Positions 58,003 to 64,000 of a stretch of DNA of 64,000 bases are shown in pieces (positions within the stretch are counted from its first letter, which is position 1; each line of letters starts with the position of its first letter). The notes under the pieces are model-generated. The model was not told where the DNA came from, ran no database searches, and saw nothing but the letters and a program-made list of their open reading frames with translations. The position numbers and the translations under genes were made by a program. Source of the stretch: Blastocatellia bacterium AA13 (GTDB taxonomy: Bacteria > Acidobacteriota > Blastocatellia > UBA7656); assembly GCA_003222245.1 (NCBI GenBank), contig QHVH01000007.1, forward strand, positions 1 to 64,000, in the 5' to 3' direction.

Positions 58003-60825
58003 CTATCTTTCCCGGTCGGTGCGGCTCTTGGCGCGGCGGCTCGCCTGTCGAAGCGCGGCGGTTAGCTCCGGAGGCTGCTCCTGCGAGATTACTGTTTCTA
58101 CTGTCGATTTCCGTGTCTCCGAAGCGGGCGATTTCACCTTCGCAATAGCCCGTATATCAGTAGCGCGTGTCAAAGGTGTGCGGAGCGATTGCGCGGGACC
58201 CCGATCCGCTCTCCGTTCCGCTCTTCGTTCCGCTGTTCGCCGGCGAGTCAGAAGGTTAATTGAGCCGCTTGCCGAAACAAGCCCGGTGCGCCGCTCAAGG
58301 ACCTCGAGCAGTAAGCTCACCAGTGCAAGCCCGAGAAGCCAGGGCGTCAATTCAAAGAACCGCGGACGCCTTGGCAGATCCTTCCAAATACCACCCAGGC
58401 TCGCACGATCACGGCCGCTTGTCGCCCTCGCTATCTTCGATAGAGCGATCAACCCAGAGTCGGCTTCCGCCGGTCTGAACTCGGCGGAGTAGGGCAGACA
58501 AACGGGAGGCAAGGTCAGTTTTCCCGCGCCGAAAACTTCTACAGTCGCAAGAGCGGTCTCGTTTCCTCGAAGATCGACCGTTGCTTCAAGCGTGTCGGCG
58601 GACATCCATTGAAACGCGGCCTTCTCGGTTCGCGGAGTTGAACCCGCGATTCCCTTCAAAACCGTGAGCCCCGGCAATTCAGTAAACGGCTCCGACTCGC
58701 GTTCAGGATCGAGATGGAGTGTGATCGACGCCGCGCCGTTCTTCAGCTCTTGGGTGACCAGCAGGTTTCCCGGCAGCATGTTCGATTCACCCGCGGTCCA
58801 GCGTACGAGGCCGGTGAAGAGATCGCCTACATCTCTCCATCTCGCCATTGCTCCGGCATAAGCACCGTCGGCTTCGCCCGTGTAACAGACGACGCGGCCA
58901 AGCCCTGCCTGCCATGACGCAATGATGGGAGCCTTGTAATCATCCAGCGTGAGCGCGCCGAGATTTGCCTCCGGCCGCAGATAACATAGATTGTAGCCGC
59001 CCAGCGAAGGCGGGCCGCGGTACTGTTTTCCGGTAAGACCGATGAGTCCACCCGCGAACTCGATTGGCGTCGGCTCATCGACGAACGTGCTTCGGGCAAC
59101 TACAAAAGTGTCCTGAGCGAACAGTCGCGGAAGCTCTTCGGGATTGTCGGTAAAGAAGACTCGTCCGCCGCCGCGACGCGCTATATCGCGAAGCAGATCG
59201 GCATCTTGGTCGCTTTCTTTGCCGAGACCGACGACGCTAATCGTAATTCCAGCGCCGCTGCACTTCTCGATCAACTTCTGATACTTGCCCGGTTCTTCCG
59301 AATCCGCGGCATCGGCGAACAGGATGATGTGCTTCGTGCCGGCCTTCGCGCCTATGAGCATTTCCGCCGAAGCCGCGAGAGCCTCATAAATAAATATGCC
59401 GCCTCCTCCCGAATCCACGCGAAGGATTTGATTGCGAATGGCGCCGGGATTATCGGGAGGCCCAAGGTTGACAATCGTATGCGGCGCGCTATCGATCGCT
59501 ATTACTCCGAATTCATCCACGGGCGACATCAGATCGAGCACCTGGACCGCCGCGAGATTCGCGAGATCCATCTTGGTGCGGCCGCCGCCCGCGGCCATCG
59601 CCATACTGCCGGATCGATCCATTGCGACTACGATCGCCATCGCCAACTTTCGGTGCTCGCGCCTCAGTTCCATCGACAGCGGCATAATGGGTTCGAGCGG
59701 CGATTTGTAATAACCTCCAGGGCCGTAGGAATTCTTGCCGCCGCTGAACATCAATCCCGCACCCGAATCTCTGACCCACGCCGTAAGGTTCTCCATTCCC
59801 CGCGCGCCGATCTTGTCCGCTGCTACATTTTCGACAATGCACGCCGAGTAGTTGGAGAGAGTCTCCAAAGACCACTGCAGTGATTCCCGCGACCGCGCTT
59901 TGACGTTGAGCCCGCCTGCACTCAACAGCCTGCCGAGTCCGGAATCGGCTGAGGCGGTTAGTAAGAGAACCGGCTTTGGCCCTCGTACGCCGACCAACAG
60001 GCGCGCGGTGTTGTTTTCAGGAATTGGATCCTGGCCGGGTCCCGCTACACGCAATGTATAAGAGCAGGCGCCGGGCTCACCCGCTATATCCCTGAAGGTC
60101 AGCCTGTTCAATCCGGACGAACAGGTGTGCTTGCCCGCGGAGATGACCGCGCCGTTCCTCGTCAGCTCGTAGCTGATGTCCTGCTGAAGAGGAGATTGAA
60201 TCCAGGCGTTGATCATAAACGCCTCGCCTGGGGCGACGGCTCCAGCCGCTTCGAACCTCGCTACGGCAAGGTCGTTGGCCGCCGAGCGTTCAAGCGCGCG
60301 ATAGTCGATCGCGATGCCTCGAGCGGCCGCTCGCCACGCAAGGTTCGCGGGATCTTTGCCTGTCCACCTTCCGTCGGAGAGGATCAGAATTCGCCCGGGC
60401 GCATCAGGCGGTATAAGAGCGAGCGCCTTCTCCAGGGCATCCGATAAATTCGATTCATCGCTGCCGACGTCTCCGGTAAATCCGGCGAACTCAGATGAGG
60501 GACTCGTGTGCTCGAGTGAGCTGCTGCGTCCGAACGAGACTACGGCAAGCTGCTGGTCGGAGCCGATTGCGCCGCGTATTAAGTTGATTGCCTCTTTGTG
60601 GGCCGCATCGCTGCCGGGCGGCATCGAGTCGCTGCGGTCGGCAATGACTACGACGGTTCCGGCCCGGCCCGGGAGCGTCACCGCGATTCCACACATCGCG
60701 AGAAGTATCATCACCACGGCGGTGATCCGGAGTCCGCGCAAGAGCGGCATTGGCAGCTTCCAAAACCATAGCCCTGCTCCAACCGGAATCGCGAGGATCA
60801 GCCAATATGCGTGGTGAAGAATCAT
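58003..60825 (-). CDS. Large membrane protein with two VWA domains
   Basis: 940 residues. Two N-terminal membrane segments (HAYWLILAIPVGAGLWFW, ITAVVMILLAMCGIAVTLPG) precede a first VWA-like domain with VVIADRSDSM near residue 75. An Ig-like region and a glutamine-amidotransferase-like region follow (LLTASADSGLGRLL to about 380). A second VWA domain has the full MIDAS start VVAMDRSGSMAMA near 400, and later GVIAIDSAPH and ILFADAADSEEPGKY. A third membrane segment (FFELTPWLLGLALVSLLLEVL) and a basic C-terminal tail close it. VWA domains bind metal and mediate protein contacts. It is the last gene in a same-strand set with BatA-like, DUF58 and membrane genes. Confidence 0.85.
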   Translation of the reverse strand: MILHHAYWLILAIPVGAGLWFWKLPMPLLRGLRITAVVMILLAMCGIAVTLPGRAGTVVVIADRSDSMPPGSDAAHKEAINLIRGAIGSDQQLAVVSFGRSSSLEHTSPSSEFAGFTGDVGSDESNLSDALEKALALIPPDAPGRILILSDGRWTGKDPANLAWRAAARGIAIDYRALERSAANDLAVARFEAAGAVAPGEAFMINAWIQSPLQQDISYELTRNGAVISAGKHTCSSGLNRLTFRDIAGEPGACSYTLRVAGPGQDPIPENNTARLLVGVRGPKPVLLLTASADSGLGRLLSAGGLNVKARSRESLQWSLETLSNYSACIVENVAADKIGARGMENLTAWVRDSGAGLMFSGGKNSYGPGGYYKSPLEPIMPLSMELRREHRKLAMAIVVAMDRSGSMAMAAGGGRTKMDLANLAAVQVLDLMSPVDEFGVIAIDSAPHTIVNLGPPDNPGAIRNQILRVDSGGGGIFIYEALAASAEMLIGAKAGTKHIILFADAADSEEPGKYQKLIEKCSGAGITISVVGLGKESDQDADLLRDIARRGGGRVFFTDNPEELPRLFAQDTFVVARSTFVDEPTPIEFAGGLIGLTGKQYRGPPSLGGYNLCYLRPEANLGALTLDDYKAPIIASWQAGLGRVVCYTGEADGAYAGAMARWRDVGDLFTGLVRWTAGESNMLPGNLLVTQELKNGAASITLHLDPERESEPFTELPGLTVLKGIAGSTPRTEKAAFQWMSADTLEATVDLRGNETALATVEVFGAGKLTLPPVCLPYSAEFRPAEADSGLIALSKIARATSGRDRASLGGIWKDLPRRPRFFELTPWLLGLALVSLLLEVLERRTGLVSASGSINLLTRRRTAERRAERRADRGPAQSLRTPLTRATDIRAIAKVKSPASETRKSTVETVISQEQPPELTAALRQASRRAKSRTDRER

Positions 60826-60903
60826 TGCGCGTCGTGCCCAGGGCGCCTCAAGAGAGCGCTTGCTGTATTACAGAAGCTGCTGCTCTAACAAATTGATCGG
60901 GAT

Positions 60904-62679
60904 TCACGTTAATGCCGCGCTTCGCCCCGCCGACAGGTCGCGCGACACCAGCGCAAGGTGACAGGCCAGTACAATCAACAACAGAAGAATGAATATCCAC
61001 GTGATGCTTCGCTGCTCTTGCTCGAGACCGTTCAAGGCAAAGAGGCTGCCCCAGTTTCCCGAGGTTGTTTGCCGCAAATCCGACTCTTCTTTTCTGACCG
61101 CATTGGCGGCAAACGAATACCTGGCGGTTCCCGCGGTGACTTCATAAACGCCGGGCTCGTCGGCGTTGAAAGTGATTATTCGGTCCGCTGAGATCAGCTC
61201 GCGCGATGAACCGCTGGGCTCGCGGACGCTGACTGCCGTGGTTCCAAAAGCGAGCTTGATCTTCGCGTCTGAGCCGAGCTTCAGGTTGCACGGTGAAACA
61301 CCGGGCATCTCTGAAGCGCGCCAGTTAAGAATATTCCACATCAAGACCGGCCACGCGGGTGTTCGCTGAAGCGTCGACATCTCGGGTCGAAACGAAAATC
61401 GGATCTCACGAGCTCCGTCCGCGCGATCAGTCGCGGTTAGGAGCGGAATATTGCCGGCCATTATCAGTAAAGCGCCGGTCGATTCAGGCGACTTACCCGC
61501 GCCCCATATAACGCCGTCGAGCGAAAGGCCTTCGGCTATTTGATTATTTCTGTCGATTACAAACGGACCGATAAAGCTCTCGGCGGGCTGGTCGGTAATG
61601 AATCGAAGGATCCATGACCCGGGGCGAACATCACTCGCCGCTTCGTCAGTCACTACAAGATCAGGAGCGCTTGAAACCATCTCCGCGGACGGAATTGCTT
61701 CGAATGCCTTTTGAACGAGGTCACGCAGGGCTTCATTATTCATAGCCAGCTCCACTCTAACTCCCTGCTCGCGTTCGGGCGCCAACATCACCTCGTTGTC
61801 TATCTTCAACGCGTCATCGCCGAGCCGCGCGCGTATTTCTCCGGCGCCGTGTGCAAGCGTCAAAACAATTCGCTCAGTTCCATTCGGGCTCAAGTTGAGT
61901 CTCGAGCGTTTTATCTCGCGAAAGCCGCCGGTGTTAGCGGCTTCGACGACGAGATCGGTTTGCGACTGGCGGTCGGAGAGGTTTGCGATTTCGAGAAGGC
62001 AGCGATCCTGACCGTCGCGATCAGTCCTCGTTGCGGTCACGAACCCGACATTGTCGTCACGACGACCAAAGGCGCGCCATTCAAGTCGTTCGTCTATCTG
62101 TTCGGCGGCGGGCGCGTGATCGGTGACTACAAGAACGCGGCAGCGGTCTCCTCCCAGAGCAAAAGCGAATGTAATCGCCTCTTCGAGATTTGCGGAGGGC
62201 GAGTAGCACTTCCAATGATCGAAAAGCGCGTTCATCCGGCTGCCGCCTTCGGCTGCCTCACCCAGTATCTGGGGCGCGGTTCCCGCGAGCACCAGCCGAA
62301 TTGCGCTATAACCGCCGGCGCGAATCTCGCTTCTGACCGACTCTTCCCCACGATGCCGGGGAGAGCTCTTACCACCGGCGAGCATCGAAAACGAGTCGTC
62401 GAGCACCACGACGAGCGGAGCCGCGGCGGTTCCGGCTCGCACCATCGGGCCGGCCGCGGCCAGGACCAGCAACAGAATCGAGAGAAGCTCCAGCAAAAGA
62501 AGGAGTGGCGTTTGAAGCCGGTCAATCAGCAGCCCGCCTTCTTTCAACTGGCGCTGATCCATCCACAGCATAAGGCTCGAGACTGTTCGTTTCCGGCTTC
62601 GGCTCCTGAGCCAATAGATCGCTGTGAGGGCCGGCGCGGCCAGTAGTCCGATGAATGCGAGTGGAAATGCAAAGGACAT
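60904..62679 (-). CDS. BatA-type membrane protein with degenerate VWA domain
   Basis: 591 residues. The N-terminus (MSFAFPLAFIGLLAAPALTA, IYWLRSRSRKRTVSS, LLLLLELLSILLLVLAAAGP) is the double-transmembrane module of the BatA family. A VWA-like domain follows, with VVVLDDSFSMLAG as the MIDAS-type segment. A long beta-rich region and a C-terminal membrane helix (SITWIFILLLLIVLACHLALVS) complete the protein. It is probably an envelope protein acting with the DUF58 partner and a MoxR ATPase expected beyond the window. Genes are spaced by 37 and 78 bp. Confidence 0.85.
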   Translation of the reverse strand: MSFAFPLAFIGLLAAPALTAIYWLRSRSRKRTVSSLMLWMDQRQLKEGGLLIDRLQTPLLLLLELLSILLLVLAAAGPMVRAGTAAAPLVVVLDDSFSMLAGGKSSPRHRGEESVRSEIRAGGYSAIRLVLAGTAPQILGEAAEGGSRMNALFDHWKCYSPSANLEEAITFAFALGGDRCRVLVVTDHAPAAEQIDERLEWRAFGRRDDNVGFVTATRTDRDGQDRCLLEIANLSDRQSQTDLVVEAANTGGFREIKRSRLNLSPNGTERIVLTLAHGAGEIRARLGDDALKIDNEVMLAPEREQGVRVELAMNNEALRDLVQKAFEAIPSAEMVSSAPDLVVTDEAASDVRPGSWILRFITDQPAESFIGPFVIDRNNQIAEGLSLDGVIWGAGKSPESTGALLIMAGNIPLLTATDRADGAREIRFSFRPEMSTLQRTPAWPVLMWNILNWRASEMPGVSPCNLKLGSDAKIKLAFGTTAVSVREPSGSSRELISADRIITFNADEPGVYEVTAGTARYSFAANAVRKEESDLRQTTSGNWGSLFALNGLEQEQRSITWIFILLLLIVLACHLALVSRDLSAGRSAALT

Positions 62680-62716
62680 GTTCGATTGTGTGTTTGAACC
62701 GCGAAGCTCCTCGATC

Positions 62717-63589
62717 TCAGGCGAGCGCGAGAATCTGGGCGGCGATCAGTTCGGTCGGGTTCCAATCCGCTACTAGGGCTTCGGCGGTGACTACCGTCAT
62801 CGAAGCGCCGGCCTGCTGACAGGCCAGCCGCCAGTTCTGCTGATGTCGCTCGAGTGCATTGGAATATCTCGCTCGCGCGGCCGCATCTATGAACAGCTCG
62901 CGAGTCTGTCCAGTTTCAGAATCGACGAGCCGCTGATTTCCTTGAGCGGGCGGATTGATGTCGTCGTCCGCAAGAATCTGAATAACAAAAACGGCGGATG
63001 CGTCGCGCGACAGGCTCTGGAGGCTCAACAGCGGACTACCCAGCCAGAGTAGATCGCTGATCAGGACTCGAATTCCCTGTCGCCGCCAGCCGGGCCTGGT
63101 TCTCACGAGCGAGTCCGCGATATTGCCAGGGTAGTCAAAAGCGATACCTTGCCATATTCCGGGGCGCCCGCTTCCTCCTTCGATGCGGCGGCAGCTCTCA
63201 CTGGCGAGCCATGCGGTATGCGAGAAACGCGCGTTCGACGCGGCGGAGGCGAACAGCGCCGCCAGCCCCACCGCGGCTTCGAATTTCGCGGTGTTCTCAA
63301 GCGCCATTGATCGGGATCCGTCGAGAATTATGTCGACGTGAGGGCTCACCTCTTCTCGAAACACTTTCACTATCAGCCGGTCCGATCTTCCGTAGGCATT
63401 CCAATCGATTCGTCTGATGTCATCGCCCGGTTGATACTCCCGATGATCCCTGAATTCGATGGAGCTGCCGGCGAGATTGCTGAGATGCAAGCCTCCCGCG
63501 CCGACAGGCGATCCGCGCGGCGGGGCCAGGACCAAACGGCTTCCTGCCTGCTCTCCGGCGATCAAACAGCTATGAAGCGTTTCGTTCAT
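62717..63589 (-). CDS. DUF58 domain protein of the MoxR/Bat cluster
   Basis: 290 residues. The family block GSSIEFRDHREYQPGDDIRRIDWNAYGR is followed by a VWA-like segment DIILDGSRSMAL. DUF58 proteins occur with MoxR AAA+ ATPases and BatA/VWA proteins, and are thought to link the ATPase to membrane targets. Its ATG overlaps the stop of the upstream membrane-protein gene by 4 bases (ATGA), showing translational coupling. The first signature block indicates a complete protein. Confidence 0.92.
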   Translation of the reverse strand: MNETLHSCLIAGEQAGSRLVLAPPRGSPVGAGGLHLSNLAGSSIEFRDHREYQPGDDIRRIDWNAYGRSDRLIVKVFREEVSPHVDIILDGSRSMALENTAKFEAAVGLAALFASAASNARFSHTAWLASESCRRIEGGSGRPGIWQGIAFDYPGNIADSLVRTRPGWRRQGIRVLISDLLWLGSPLLSLQSLSRDASAVFVIQILADDDINPPAQGNQRLVDSETGQTRELFIDAAARARYSNALERHQQNWRLACQQAGASMTVVTAEALVADWNPTELIAAQILALA

Positions 63590-64000
63590 CTATTCAACTC
63601 GAGCGATATCGTAGCGGGCTCTCCCACATGCGGCCGGAAGGCTTTGATCTGTTCGATGAACCAGTCGGCGTTGATCAGAGCCCCTATGATCGAGCAGGCC
63701 CCGGCGAAGGTGATATAGACCGTGCGATAGGAATCTATTCCGAGCGCGAAGGGATTCGTGACCAGCCATCCGCCTATGTCTTCGGCTTTTCGAAAATTGC
63801 CGAACACGATCAGGTAGCCGAGCAGGATCGGCAGCAGCGATCCCGCCGCTAGCAGCAGAAATCCAACAACCCAGGTAAGCCTCGGCCGTATCCACCGAGA
63901 TAACATCCGTCGCCTGATAAAGAGCGCGGCCATCGAATATGCGAACGCGTACAGAGCCAGACCCGCCGTCCAGGCCTGGCTGGAGGACATCGACCCGCCC
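63586..64000 (-). CDS. C-terminal part of a multi-pass membrane protein (truncated by window edge)
   Basis: The frame is open through the right edge: the codons before the ATG at 63990 continue without a stop, so the true start lies outside. At least two to three membrane segments are visible (ALYAFAYSMAALFI, VVGFLLLAAGSLLPILLGYLIVF, VYITFAGACSIIGALINADWFI). Similar proteins next to DUF58/BatA genes in Acidobacteriota are ABC-type permease components, but the fragment is too short to be sure. It overlaps the DUF58 gene by 4 bases. Confidence 0.65.
   Translation of the reverse strand, partial: GGSMSSSQAWTAGLALYAFAYSMAALFIRRRMLSRWIRPRLTWVVGFLLLAAGSLLPILLGYLIVFGNFRKAEDIGGWLVTNPFALGIDSYRTVYITFAGACSIIGALINADWFIEQIKAFRPHVGEPATISLELNR

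Overview
This window looks like a chromosomal segment from an Acidobacteriota-type bacterium, most likely the class Blastocatellia. That placement is an inference: it rests on mid-range GC, a Gram-negative-style set of secreted proteins, and families common in that phylum (CSLREA/choice-of-anchor surface proteins, cytochromes resembling the photosynthetic reaction-centre cytochrome c subunit, Ycf48-like propellers, sigma-54 activators carrying TPRs). No rRNA is present, so the sequence itself does not prove the phylum.

Layout. 1-11.7 kb: two secreted proteins of unknown function, then a 1222-residue sigma-54 activator. The activator is divergent from a 1486-residue secreted FG-GAP/beta-helix protein, which has a near-consensus -24/-12 promoter and ends in a strong terminator. 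11.8-18.8 kb: Ycf48-like propeller and acyl-CoA ligase, a GH15 glucosidase, and nuoA-nuoB followed by a MidA/NDUFAF7-type methyltransferase. 19-32 kb: housekeeping block with tRNA-Leu(UAG), tig-clpP-clpX-lon, engB, rho, glgA, trxA, purA, acpS and rnz. 32-46 kb: secreted metalloprotease, serine hydrolase, GT39 membrane protein, a LeuA-like enzyme, an M20 peptidase, a divergent pair of response regulators (HD-GYP and NtrC type), a DUF1697 pseudogene, rarA and osmC. 46-55 kb: a probable operon of PQQ-type propeller, LolA-like protein, six-heme cytochrome and deacetylase-like protein, then a Tat-type amidohydrolase, a second OsmC protein and a diheme cytochrome. 55.3-57.3 kb: a decayed integron. 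58-64 kb: a Bat-like operon (membrane protein, DUF58, BatA-like, VWA).

Three things stand out. (1) Lon lacks the segment that carries its catalytic Ser and Lys, although both flanks are intact, and its gene is preceded by eight perfect 19-bp tandem repeats. (2) A small integron has its integrase gene on the same strand as the cassettes and upstream of them. The integrase has lost its middle, two complete cassettes can be delimited to the base by matching their ends to their own attC arms, and a group II intron reverse-transcriptase fragment lies next to the array. (3) The sigma-54 activator joins an IS630-transposase-like DNA-binding region to TPRs, an AAA+ domain and a Fis-type helix-turn-helix, and faces a sigma-54 promoter for a giant surface protein.

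How the genes may work together. Tig, ClpP, ClpX and Lon form the usual folding and proteolysis cluster. NuoAB with the MidA-type protein points to complex I biogenesis. The PQQ-propeller and cytochrome operon suggests periplasmic oxidation feeding a c-type cytochrome. The Bat-like operon is a MoxR/VWA-type envelope system cut off by the window edge.
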